Source: JAHEEL01 sp039715165
GTDB lineage: Bacteria; Actinomycetota; Acidimicrobiia; Spongiisociales; UBA5794
Length of the DNA: 22,525 nt
Direction: 5' to 3'
Assembly: GCA_039715165.1 (NCBI GenBank)
Contig: JBDLHX010000033.1
Location: 1 to 22,525 of the forward strand
Under the pieces are notes generated by a model, which worked only from the letters and a program-made list of their open reading frames with translations, did no database searches and was not told where the DNA came from. Numbering within the stretch: the first letter of the stretch is position 1; each line of letters begins with the position of its first letter. The position numbers and the translations under genes were made by a program. This document shows, in pieces, positions 7,124-14,128 of this stretch.

Positions 7124-7530
7124 ATAGCAAGACACAAGACACAAGACACAGGAACCTGGATGCAATCCACATCAGGGATCTCCTGGTTCCGGGGATTCTC
7201 GGCATCAACCCGGAAGAGCGGATCAACCACCAGGACGTTCTCGTCAACGCCACGCTCTGGGCCGACACCCGAGCTGCTGCCGCAAGCGACGACATCGACG
7301 ACGCCGTGAACTACCGGACGATCACGAAGCGGCTCATCACCCACATCGAAGAGGGGTCGCCGATGCTCGTCGAGCGGCTCGTGGCCGAACTCGTCGAGAT
7401 CTGCTTCGACGCCGATGAGCGGGTGGCGGCCGTTGAGATGACCGTCGAGAAACCGGGCGCGCTACGCCATGCCCGATCAGTGGGCATCACGATCCACCGA
7501 ACCAGGGGAGGAGAGACAACAGATGCGTGA
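7120..7530 (+). CDS. folB: Dihydroneopterin aldolase FolB
   Basis: The 136-residue product has the FolB/T-fold pattern: DAIHIRDLLVPGILGINPEER near the start, DDIDDAVNYRTITKRL in the middle, the active-site Glu segment MLVERLVAELVEICF, and VEKPGALRHARSVGITIHR at the end. It cleaves dihydroneopterin to 6-hydroxymethyl-dihydropterin and glycolaldehyde, the step before the pyrophosphokinase encoded next. ATG at 7120 overlaps the upstream stop (ATGA), and the stop lies 8 bp inside folKE, so all three genes are tightly coupled. Unusual is an N-terminal extension of about 12 residues before the conserved core, encoded by three perfect copies of the heptamer CAAGACA (7128-7148). Confidence 0.92.
   Translation: MNSKTQDTRHRNLDAIHIRDLLVPGILGINPEERINHQDVLVNATLWADTRAAAASDDIDDAVNYRTITKRLITHIEEGSPMLVERLVAELVEICFDADERVAAVEMTVEKPGALRHARSVGITIHRTRGGETTDA
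7128..7150 (+). repeat. Heptamer tandem repeat (CAAGACA, 3.3 copies) at the start of folB
   Basis: Three exact copies of CAAGACA (7128-7134, 7135-7141, 7142-7148) plus CA lie within the first ten codons of folB. The tract is AT-richer than its neighbours. The unit is not a multiple of three, so gain or loss of one copy would shift the folB frame. Confidence 0.85.
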
Positions 7531-8638
7531 CGGAACAGCCCATGCGATCGTCGTGCTCGGCTCCAACATCGAGAAGGAGCGCAACCTCCCGGAAGCGGTC
7601 CGGCTACTGAGACGCGCCCCTCACATCACGATCGAGCAGGTGAGCCGTTTCTACGAGAGCTCCTCCGTCGGTGGACCTCCCGACGCTCCCGAGTTTTTCA
7701 ACGCCGCCGCACTCATCTGCACGGAGCTCAGCCCGACCGACCTGCGCGCCGCTCTTCGGGACATCGAAGCCGAGCTCGGCCGGCAACGTGGCGACGACCC
7801 GAACGCCCCGAGGCGCATCGACGTCGACATCGCCTACTACGGCGATCTCGAACTCGACTTCGACGGATGGGTGCTCCCGGACCCACTGGCGGGGACCGCA
7901 CCACACGTCGCCATCCCGATCGCCGAGGTGGCCCCCGACTGGATCCACCCGTCCGATGGGCGGACCGCTGCGGAGATAGCGGAACAAATCGGGCCGGGGG
8001 ACGTTCGACCTGTCATGGCGATTCAACTCAGCACCCCATACGTGCCCCGGGCGCCGGAGGACTTCGACGACGTCGCGGACGTGTACGCACCGAAGCTCGA
8101 GGGCCTCGTGCGCGAGCAGCTCCTCGAGATCGGTGAGGACCCCGACCGTGAAGGCCTCGTCCGCACCCCGCTGCGGGTGGCGAAAGCAATGGACTTCCTC
8201 ACGAGCGGCTACTCGACCTCGCTCGAAGAGGTCGTGAACGATGCGGTCTTCGACGCCGAAGGCGCCGAAGAAATGGTCCTTGTGAAGGACATCGAGTTCT
8301 ACTCGATGTGCGAGCACCACATGCTTCCGTTCTTCGGCAAAGTGGCGGTGGCCTATCTCCCCAAGGGGAAGATCATCGGACTGTCGAAGGTCGCACGGAT
8401 CGTCGACGTCTACGCCCGCAGACTGCAGGTCCAAGAGCGTCTCACGAATCAGGTCGCGGACGCGCTCCTCGACATCCTCGACCCTCACGGGGTTGCCGTG
8501 GTGATGGAGGGGCGGCACCTGTGCATGATGATGCGCGGAGTCCAGAAGCAGGAGAGCGCGATGGTGACGAGCGCCATGCGGGGCACCTTCAAGGACGATC
8601 CCCGAACCCGCAACGAGTTCCTCGACCTCGTCCGGTAG
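7523..8638 (+). CDS. folKE: Bifunctional HPPK (FolK) - GTP cyclohydrolase I (FolE) fusion
   Basis: The 371-residue product joins two folate enzymes. Residues 1-160 are 6-hydroxymethyl-dihydropterin pyrophosphokinase, with LGSNIEKERNL at 12-22, FYESSSVGGPPDAPEFFNAA at 43-62, and the magnesium-binding signature PRRIDVDI at 96-103. After a linker of about 25 residues, 186-371 are GTP cyclohydrolase I, with zinc ligands Cys263, His266 (CEHHMLPFFGK) and Cys334 (GRHLCMMMRG), and the signature GLSKVARIVDVYARRLQVQERLT. FolE makes the first pterin (dihydroneopterin triphosphate) and FolK activates the later product, so the fusion joins steps on either side of FolB. ATG 7523 has GGGGAGGAGAG upstream. 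A folKE fusion is known from Lactococcus lactis. Dihydropteroate synthase (folP) is not in the window. Confidence 0.95.
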   Translation: MRDGTAHAIVVLGSNIEKERNLPEAVRLLRRAPHITIEQVSRFYESSSVGGPPDAPEFFNAAALICTELSPTDLRAALRDIEAELGRQRGDDPNAPRRIDVDIAYYGDLELDFDGWVLPDPLAGTAPHVAIPIAEVAPDWIHPSDGRTAAEIAEQIGPGDVRPVMAIQLSTPYVPRAPEDFDDVADVYAPKLEGLVREQLLEIGEDPDREGLVRTPLRVAKAMDFLTSGYSTSLEEVVNDAVFDAEGAEEMVLVKDIEFYSMCEHHMLPFFGKVAVAYLPKGKIIGLSKVARIVDVYARRLQVQERLTNQVADALLDILDPHGVAVVMEGRHLCMMMRGVQKQESAMVTSAMRGTFKDDPRTRNEFLDLVR

Positions 8639-8665
8639 GCGTATCCGGAGCAACGGGGGTTTCGG

Positions 8666-8671
8666 TAGCCT
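8666..8671 (+). promoter_or_regulatory. -10 box (TAGCCT) for moaA
   Basis: TAGCCT followed by six bases (CGCGTC) and the moaA ATG. No Shine-Dalgarno lies in the 39-bp gap after folKE, so moaA is probably transcribed separately as a leaderless message. Confidence 0.5.
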
Positions 8672-8677
8672 CGCGTC

Positions 8678-9682
8678 ATGCTTCGCGATGTCCACGGAAG
8701 GCCGCTGCGGGACCTGCGGGTCTCCGTTACCGACCGGTGCAACTTCCGGTGCGCCTACTGCATGCCGCGCGATGTCTTCGATCGCCACCACGTCTTTCTT
8801 CCGCATAGCGAGATCCTCACGTTTGAGGAGATCGAGCGGCTGGTCAACGTGTTCACCGGCCTCGGTGTCGAGAAGCTGCGGCTGACCGGCGGAGAACCGC
8901 TGCTTCGGCACGACCTCGCCGATCTCGTCGCGAAAGTGAGCGCCGTCGAGGGCATCTCCGACGTTGCAATGACGTCGAACGGCAGCACGCTCGCCCGTCA
9001 CGCCCAATCCCTCGCCGACGCCGGACTCGATCGGGTCACCGTCAGCCTCGACGCCATCGACGATGCCAAGTTCCGCCACGCGGCGGACATCGACTTTCCG
9101 GTCGCCAGAGTTCTCGAGGGGATCGATGCGGCGAAGAGCGCCGGGCTCACGCCGATCAAGATCAATACCGTCGTCCGTAAGGGCCTCAATGACGGCGACA
9201 TCGTCGAGATCGCCGGCGCGTTCCGGGGAACCGGTCACGTCGTGCGGTTCATCGAGTACATGGACGTCGGATCGTCCAATGGCTGGCGGCTCGCCGATGT
9301 GGTCACCGCCGAGCAGATCCTGTCGACGATCGCCGCCGAGTGGCCCCTCGAGCCGGTCGAGCCGAACTACGTCGGTGAAGTCGTGAATCGGTGGCGCTAC
9401 CGCGACGGTGAGGGGGAGATCGGCGTTATCGCGTCGGTGTCGATGCCGTTCTGCGGCGACTGCAACAGGCTGCGGCTCTCCGCTGACGGCTCGATCTACA
9501 CCTGCCTCTTCTCGGCAGACGGCACGGATCTGCGCGGCCCGCTGCGATCCGGGGCGAGCGATGACGATCTCGATGCGATCATCTCAGGCGTCTGGGAGCG
9601 GCGGACGGATCGCTACAGCGAGGAGCGGACCGGCGTCTCGGTCGGGCTCCCCAAGGTGGAGATGTCGTACATCGGCGGCTGA
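8678..9682 (+). CDS. moaA: GTP 3',8-cyclase MoaA (molybdenum cofactor biosynthesis)
   Basis: The 334-residue radical-SAM enzyme converts GTP to 3',8-cyclo-GTP, the first step of molybdopterin synthesis, with MoaC acting next. The N-terminal [4Fe-4S]/SAM cluster motif is Cys21-x3-Cys25-x2-Cys28 (CNFRCAYC). The LTGGEPLLR segment binds SAM. The C-terminal second cluster, which binds GTP, has Cys259-x2-Cys262-x13-Cys276 (FCGDCNRLRLSADG, then TCLF). The protein ends in Gly-Gly (SYIGG), as needed for MoaA activity. Length is normal. The neighbouring folE domain also uses GTP, but moaA seems to have its own leaderless promoter. No other mo-genes are in the window. Confidence 0.97.
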   Translation: MLRDVHGRPLRDLRVSVTDRCNFRCAYCMPRDVFDRHHVFLPHSEILTFEEIERLVNVFTGLGVEKLRLTGGEPLLRHDLADLVAKVSAVEGISDVAMTSNGSTLARHAQSLADAGLDRVTVSLDAIDDAKFRHAADIDFPVARVLEGIDAAKSAGLTPIKINTVVRKGLNDGDIVEIAGAFRGTGHVVRFIEYMDVGSSNGWRLADVVTAEQILSTIAAEWPLEPVEPNYVGEVVNRWRYRDGEGEIGVIASVSMPFCGDCNRLRLSADGSIYTCLFSADGTDLRGPLRSGASDDDLDAIISGVWERRTDRYSEERTGVSVGLPKVEMSYIGG

Positions 9683-9722
9683 CGATCGCTCCTTCAACGT
9701 AGCGCTTGCTAAATCACACCTA

Positions 9723-9751
9723 TTGAGGTCACCTGTGGTTCGCGGTACGTT
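9723..9751 (+). promoter_or_regulatory. Promoter for the LysM protein gene (TTGAGG-N17-TACGTT)
   Basis: A -35-like TTGAGG (9723-9728), a 17-base spacer and a -10 TACGTT (9746-9751) precede the ATG at 9758 by six bases. With no Shine-Dalgarno, this is one of the two best sigma-70-type promoters in the window and predicts a leaderless mRNA. Confidence 0.6.
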
Positions 9752-9757
9752 CGCCCC

Positions 9758-10285
9758 ATGGAGCCTGCCATCGCCCTCTGCGCCTGCATCGCCGCCGTCT
9801 CTCTGACGGTCGGCGCTCTGGGCGCCGCAGCACCGGTCGCTCAGCGACTCTCGGCAGTGAGGATCCCGATGCCGGTTCGGAGTGTCGCGGCGATGGTCAT
9901 GATGGTGAGCCTGTTCGCGGTCATGTCTCGCCCCCGGCCTGCGAAGGCATCCGTCGATCCTCCGATCGTTCGGCTCGCCGACACCCCCGGGCCCGAGTCC
10001 GACGACGGGGTACTGGAACTCCATCGAGGTAATGAGATCTCGGGCCGTCGCTCCATGTCAATCGGGCAGCAACAGGTTGTCTCCGGATCCACATACGTCG
10101 TCCGGCCGGGCGACTGTCTCTGGCGTATCGCTCGGGCGCTGCTCACCGAGCGCAACGGAAGCACACCTTCGAGCGTCGAGATCGCTCGTCTCTGGCCCGC
10201 GATCTATGTCGCAAATCGGGCCGTCATCGGAGACGACCCGAACCTCATCTTCCCCGGCCAACACCTCGAGATCCCGGAGGGATGA
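9758..10285 (+). CDS. Membrane-anchored LysM-domain protein
   Basis: The 175-residue protein has two hydrophobic N-terminal segments (about residues 4-28 and 43-57), a polar spacer, and a C-terminal LysM domain at about 112-173 (YVVRPGDCLWRIARALL, then NLIFPGQHLEIPEG). LysM domains bind N-acetylglucosamine-containing polymers such as peptidoglycan, so an envelope location is likely. The usual GD(T/S)LW turn has Cys120 here (GDCLW). The domain also contains a longer than normal middle part (ERNGSTPSSVEIARLWPAIYVANR), as in LysM domains of large actinobacterial membrane proteins. It is followed by a second membrane protein gene one base after its stop, with GGAGGG before that start, so the two form an operon. 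Exact role unknown. Confidence 0.82.
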   Translation: MEPAIALCACIAAVSLTVGALGAAAPVAQRLSAVRIPMPVRSVAAMVMMVSLFAVMSRPRPAKASVDPPIVRLADTPGPESDDGVLELHRGNEISGRRSMSIGQQQVVSGSTYVVRPGDCLWRIARALLTERNGSTPSSVEIARLWPAIYVANRAVIGDDPNLIFPGQHLEIPEG

Positions 10286-10286
10286 C

Positions 10287-11135
10287 ATGGACGAATACGA
10301 GGAGATCCCGTGGAGCACCCTGCTCACCGAAGACCGCCAGGGTCGTGCCAAGACGCTCTACTTCGCCGCTGCGCTCATCGCGGCAGTCATCGTTGGCTTC
10401 GTCGGTGTGCGATGGCTCACGAATCCGGGCCATGGTGAGCCGCAGGCGCTCGCAGCCCCGCTCGACACGACGACGTCGACGGCGTTGCCGGCCGAGCCGG
10501 AACCGGAACCGGTGACGACGTCGGTCTTGTCCGAAGCGGATCTCCAGGCTGTCCAAGCCGTCGAGCCCGTCGTGGCCGAACTCGCAGCCATTGCTCGTGC
10601 CGAGTGGTTCGTCACGGACTACTTCACCGTTGACGGACCGATGCCGGAGGAACTCTTCACGGCCTTCGTGGGCGATGCGGTTCTTCCCGAGATGCCGATC
10701 CTGCAGGACACCGGGATCACGTACGTTGAATGGGCACGGGCGTTCGACGTCCGCGCCACACCGAATGGCTACGGCGTGTCGGTGGTCTTCCGCAGCCTCA
10801 CCGAAGAGGCAGACGGCACGTTCGTCCGAAGCCCGGTCCGCGCCGTCGAAATACTCGTCGCCGTTCAAGAGGGAGAGACGGCGGTCGCCGAGCTGCCGGT
10901 CCCGATCCTCCCGCCGGTCTATCACAGAGTCGACGGGTGGATGGAGACGATGGGCGACGCCGATGAGAAGGCGATCGCTGCGACGCTCGACTACGCAGGC
11001 ATGTTCGACGACACCGTCGAGATCGTCGAGAGCGGGGTCGCTGGACCCGAGTGGCGAGTCGTCTTCACGATCGGGGATCGGTCCGGGAACCGTTGGCCGG
11101 TCGTCATGCGCTCCGACACCATCCCCGGATCCTGA
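10287..11135 (+). CDS. One-pass membrane protein, unknown function (weak resemblance to TcpC-like proteins)
   Basis: The 282-residue protein has a short acidic cytoplasmic head (MDEYEEIPWSTLLTEDRQGR), a transmembrane helix at about 24-44, a Thr/Pro/Glu-rich spacer, and a mixed alpha/beta extracytoplasmic region of about 210 residues with no Cys. The start ATG 10287 is preceded by CCGGAGGG and lies directly after the LysM gene stop. The layout (cytoplasmic head, helix, spacer, then an ectodomain beginning with AEWFVTDYFTVDG) is reminiscent of conjugation VirB8/TcpC-like proteins, but I see no diagnostic motif, and no other transfer gene is present. The likely role is an envelope partner of the LysM protein; this is inference from the operon only. 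Confidence 0.72.
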   Translation: MDEYEEIPWSTLLTEDRQGRAKTLYFAAALIAAVIVGFVGVRWLTNPGHGEPQALAAPLDTTTSTALPAEPEPEPVTTSVLSEADLQAVQAVEPVVAELAAIARAEWFVTDYFTVDGPMPEELFTAFVGDAVLPEMPILQDTGITYVEWARAFDVRATPNGYGVSVVFRSLTEEADGTFVRSPVRAVEILVAVQEGETAVAELPVPILPPVYHRVDGWMETMGDADEKAIAATLDYAGMFDDTVEIVESGVAGPEWRVVFTIGDRSGNRWPVVMRSDTIPGS

Positions 11136-11157
11136 GTTCGCGCTTGCTGCCCGGCGC

Positions 11158-11163
11158 TACGCT
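11158..11163 (+). promoter_or_regulatory. -10 box (TACGCT) for the methyltransferase-like gene
   Basis: TACGCT followed by GGCCGGC (7 bases) and ATG 11171, the same arrangement as before the folM-like gene. No Shine-Dalgarno is present, so a leaderless transcript is likely. Confidence 0.45.
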
Positions 11164-11170
11164 GGCCGGC

Positions 11171-11875
11171 ATGCAAGAGAACCGCACGCTGCGTGAGGCC
11201 TGGCAGACAACGATCTCCGGTCTCGGCGCCACCGCCGGTGGCGAGACGATCATCCTCGGTCCTCATGCGGAGATCCTCGCCGATCAGTTGCCCGGTCCCA
11301 CGGCCGCGTCGACGATCGGCGTCGCTTCACTGGGAGGGGGCCTGATCCCGGAGGGAGCCGCCCCGGTCTCTACCGGCCTGGCCGATGGGTCCTTCGACAC
11401 GGCCGTCGCGCTCTCTGCCTGGGACTCGCCTGCCGAGGTCGGCGACGTCGTCGATGAGGCACTTCGCGTGACCCGTTCCGATGGCACTGTGTGGCTCGGG
11501 GAGATCGACGCCCGGACCCTCACGGGCGCGATGCCCGCAGCGAAGCCGTACGGTCTGCTCTACCGCTACGAGCGGAGCGCCGCCGTCGACGCCCGCTCTC
11601 GATTCCGGGCGGCAACCGGTCTTGGCGTCGAAGCGGTCCGATCGGGTCTGCGGTCCGTTACCGAGACGAGGGCGGAGCTCCCAGCGGCGATTGTCGAATC
11701 GGTGGAGGAGGGTGTGGAGGCGGTGCGCTCCGGACTGTGGCCGGGAACGATGGGACTCGACACGACGGCACGCGACCGACTCCTCGTGCGCGTTGCGGAG
11801 TCACTCCAACGATCGGCGCGCTTTCCGCTCGTGCTCACGCTTCCGTGGACGCTCGTACGCGGGCGGCGTGCCTAG
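11171..11875 (+). CDS. Degenerate class I methyltransferase-like protein
   Basis: The 234-residue protein has a middle part, LADGSFDTAVALSAWDSPAEVGDVVDEALRVTRSDGTVWLGEID, that resembles the motif II-III part of class I SAM-dependent methyltransferases (Methyltransf_11 type). The N-terminal glycine-rich SAM-binding motif is poor: only LGPHAEILADQLPG and then SLGGG are seen, and no clear acidic residue ends strand 2. The C-terminal half (about 130-234) has two similar helical segments, GVEAVRSGLRSV and GVEAVRSGLWPG, about 29 residues apart. The start ATG 11171 lies 7 bases after TACGCT; longer in-frame extensions upstream overlap the preceding gene. It is either a methyltransferase with a divergent cofactor site or a non-catalytic descendant. 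Confidence 0.6.
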   Translation: MQENRTLREAWQTTISGLGATAGGETIILGPHAEILADQLPGPTAASTIGVASLGGGLIPEGAAPVSTGLADGSFDTAVALSAWDSPAEVGDVVDEALRVTRSDGTVWLGEIDARTLTGAMPAAKPYGLLYRYERSAAVDARSRFRAATGLGVEAVRSGLRSVTETRAELPAAIVESVEEGVEAVRSGLWPGTMGLDTTARDRLLVRVAESLQRSARFPLVLTLPWTLVRGRRA

Positions 11876-11890
11876 GTTCGCAGGGATGAG

Positions 11891-12148
11891 CTACGCGCCG
11901 AAGCGCCCTTCGAGGATGCTCGTCGCCGGATCGGCGATCATGTCCCAAGACGCCTCGGGCGTCTTCGAGAGCGTCACGAAGTCGGCGGTCATGAACACGC
12001 TCGTCACGCCGGGGAGCTCGAGGAGCGCGGCGAACGCCGGGTCCTCGACTTCACGGCCCGCGACGAAGGTCGCGGGACCTCCCACGTCGACACCGACGGT
12101 GAACTTGAGGGCGTTGGGGTTTGGGGTGTTGGAGATCTGCACAGCCAT
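11891..12148 (-). CDS. Standalone Nfu/NifU N-terminal-domain protein
   Basis: A small 85-residue protein matching the Nfu N-terminal domain throughout: IxxTPNPNALKF at 5-16, then DPAFAALLELPGVTSVFMTADFVTLSKT and a C-terminal segment (MIADPATSILEG). In full-length Nfu this domain precedes a CxxC iron-sulfur scaffold domain. Here that domain is absent, and the protein has no Cys at all. ATG 12148 is chosen because the family motif begins right after it; the longer open frame upstream runs antisense through hyuA. The gene is divergent from hyuA over a 90-bp gap and convergent with the methyltransferase-like gene (15 bp apart). A helper or targeting role in Fe-S cluster assembly is possible but not shown. 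Confidence 0.82.
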   Translation of the reverse strand: MAVQISNTPNPNALKFTVGVDVGGPATFVAGREVEDPAFAALLELPGVTSVFMTADFVTLSKTPEASWDMIADPATSILEGRFGA

Positions 12149-12238
12149 ATCGCTGCCCGACACTAGTGCCTGGCGAGCCCAGGGATCCCAGGCGCACATA
12201 GCTGCCTCTTTGGCCCACAGTTCGGGGAGATCAGGGCG

Positions 12239-14128
12239 ATGATCCTCGGGGTCGACGTCGGCGGGACCTTCACGGACCTCTTCTCGTGGGACGGAAGGCA
12301 GGTCCGGACGGCGAAGCTCCCCACGACGCCGGACCAGAGCGAAGCGGTCCTCGACGGTGCGTCCGAGATCGCTGACCGCGTCGAGTCGTTCCTCCACGGC
12401 ACCACGACGGCGACGAACGCCTTGCTCGAACGGACCGGTGCTCGCACCCTCCTCGTGACCTCGCCCGGATTCGAAGACGTGATCGAGATCGGACGACAGG
12501 ACCGACCGAGTCTCTACGACCCCGAGGTCGACCGACCGGAGCCCCTCGTCGCTCGGGCCGACCGAGTCTCCGACCTCTCGACCGCCGATCCGGGCGAGTA
12601 CGAGGCCATCGCTGTGAGCCTCCTCCACTCGTACGAGGACTCAACAGGCGAACGCATCCTGCGAACCTCGCTGGAAGAGGCAGCACCGAACGCGGCCATC
12701 TCGATCTCGAGCGACGTGGTCGCCGAATTTCGCGAGTTCGAGCGAACGTCGACGACCGTTCTCAACGCCTACCTCACACCGGTCGTCGCCGACTACCTCG
12801 GTCGCCTCGAAGCCGGAGTCCGCTCCGCCGGACTGGCCGACAGCATCTCGGTCATGCGCTCGTCCGGCGGGCTCATCGGCGGATCCGACGCCGGGCGGCT
12901 GCCTGCTTCGATCCTGCTCTCCGGACCTGCCGGCGGCGCTGTGGCTGCTGCATCGATCGGCACCGTGCTCGGCCGGGATCGCGTCATCGCCTTCGACATG
13001 GGCGGCACCTCGACGGACGTGTCGCGGATAGAAGACGGCCGACCCGAGATCGCCTACGAACGGTCCGTCGACGGGTACGCCTGCCGCATGCCGTCGGTGG
13101 CGATTCACACGGTCGGTGCCGGCGGGGGCAGCATCGGATGGGTCGACCCGGGCGGATCGTTGCGCGTCGGGCCTCGAAGCGCCGGGGCTGAGCCGGGTCC
13201 CGCCTGCTACGGAAGGGGAGGAATGACGGCGACGGTGACCGACGCCAACGTCTACCTCGGCCGAATCGCGCCGGACGCCTCGCTTGGGGGCCGTCTCAGA
13301 ATCGACCGCGGCTTGGCCGTGGCGGCGCTCTCCGAACTCGCCGACACGACCGGTCTGACGATCGAGGAGACGGCGCTCGGGATCCTTCGCGTCGTCGAGG
13401 AGGTCATGGCCGGTGCGATCCGGACCGTCTCGATCGAACAGGGTGCCGACCCGAGGGATGCCTGGCTCGTGGCCTTCGGCGGTGCGGGAGGACTCCATGC
13501 CACTGCGCTCGCCCGCTCGCTCGGCATGGCCGGCGTGATCGTTCCACCGCATGGTGGCGTCTTCTCTGCGGCGGGTCTCCTGCTCAGTCCGCCCCGGGTC
13601 GACGTGGCGCGCAGTGTGCTGCTGAACGACGACGCGACGCTCGACGAGGCCGTCGGCGGCGTCGCCTCCGATGCCGGGAGGAGGCTGCCCGGCGGTGCGG
13701 TCGAGACGCTCGCCGACGTTCGCTACTTCGGACAGTCCCACGAGGTCACCGTTCCTTACCTCACGGGAGAAGGTTGGGAGGCTCTCGCCAATCGGTTCCA
13801 CGACCTCCATCGAGAGCGCAACGGTTTCGCCCGACCCGACGATCCGATCGAGGTCGTCACGATTCGCGCCACCGCTACGGGGAGCCCTGCGATCGAACCG
13901 GAGACCGTGTTCACATGGACCCCATCGGGTGATGCCGACCCGGGCCACCGGCGGGTCGTCACGAGCGACGGGCCAGTTGAAGCGCGGGTCTGGTTCCGCG
14001 ACGGTCTCGGCATTGGCGAGGACATCAATGGGCCGGCAGTAGTCGAGGAACGCGAGGCAACCACCTGGATCGCTCCCGGCGAGCGTGCTGTGGTCTCGGA
14101 GACCGGTGCACTGGAGGTGACGTGGTGA
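12239..14128 (+). CDS. hyuA: Hydantoinase/oxoprolinase subunit A (HyuA family)
   Basis: The 629-residue product is an ATP-dependent hydantoinase/oxoprolinase-type A subunit. It has the actin-like ATPase motif GVDVGGTFTD at 4-13, the family segment HGTTTATNALLERTGARTLLVT, the second phosphate-binding motif FDMGGTSTDVSRIEDG, and the conserved block HTVGAGGGSIGWVDPGGSLRVGPRSAGAEPGPACYG (here in two parts). It ends with GPAVVEEREATTWIAPGE. With HyuB it forms a complex that hydrolyses a cyclic amide or carboxylates a ketone at the cost of ATP. Substrates in the family include N-methylhydantoin, 5-oxoproline and acetone/acetophenone; the sequence does not say which. ATG 12239 has GGGGAGA upstream. 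The stop overlaps hyuB. The protein is a little shorter than the typical A subunit of about 690 residues. Confidence 0.9.
   Translation: MILGVDVGGTFTDLFSWDGRQVRTAKLPTTPDQSEAVLDGASEIADRVESFLHGTTTATNALLERTGARTLLVTSPGFEDVIEIGRQDRPSLYDPEVDRPEPLVARADRVSDLSTADPGEYEAIAVSLLHSYEDSTGERILRTSLEEAAPNAAISISSDVVAEFREFERTSTTVLNAYLTPVVADYLGRLEAGVRSAGLADSISVMRSSGGLIGGSDAGRLPASILLSGPAGGAVAAASIGTVLGRDRVIAFDMGGTSTDVSRIEDGRPEIAYERSVDGYACRMPSVAIHTVGAGGGSIGWVDPGGSLRVGPRSAGAEPGPACYGRGGMTATVTDANVYLGRIAPDASLGGRLRIDRGLAVAALSELADTTGLTIEETALGILRVVEEVMAGAIRTVSIEQGADPRDAWLVAFGGAGGLHATALARSLGMAGVIVPPHGGVFSAAGLLLSPPRVDVARSVLLNDDATLDEAVGGVASDAGRRLPGGAVETLADVRYFGQSHEVTVPYLTGEGWEALANRFHDLHRERNGFARPDDPIEVVTIRATATGSPAIEPETVFTWTPSGDADPGHRRVVTSDGPVEARVWFRDGLGIGEDINGPAVVEEREATTWIAPGERAVVSETGALEVTW

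Noticed and set aside
8015..8638. Separate folE gene starting at the internal ATG in the linker
   Set aside because: No well-placed ribosome binding site and no stop before it; the frame is continuous with the folK part, so a fusion is the simpler reading.
7604..9238. 544-codon open frame on the minus strand
   Set aside because: It is antisense to folKE and moaA, which have complete catalytic motifs. Its His/Asp/Arg/Val-rich content is the reverse-complement shadow of GC-rich codons.
12160..12200. Short inverted repeat GCCTGG/CCAGGC between the Nfu-domain gene and hyuA
   Set aside because: Only 6 bp with a long loop in GC-rich DNA; too weak to call an operator or terminator.
12641..13948. 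435-codon open frame on the minus strand
   Set aside because: Antisense to hyuA, low-complexity Arg/Gly/Asp-rich translation with no domain; shadow frame.
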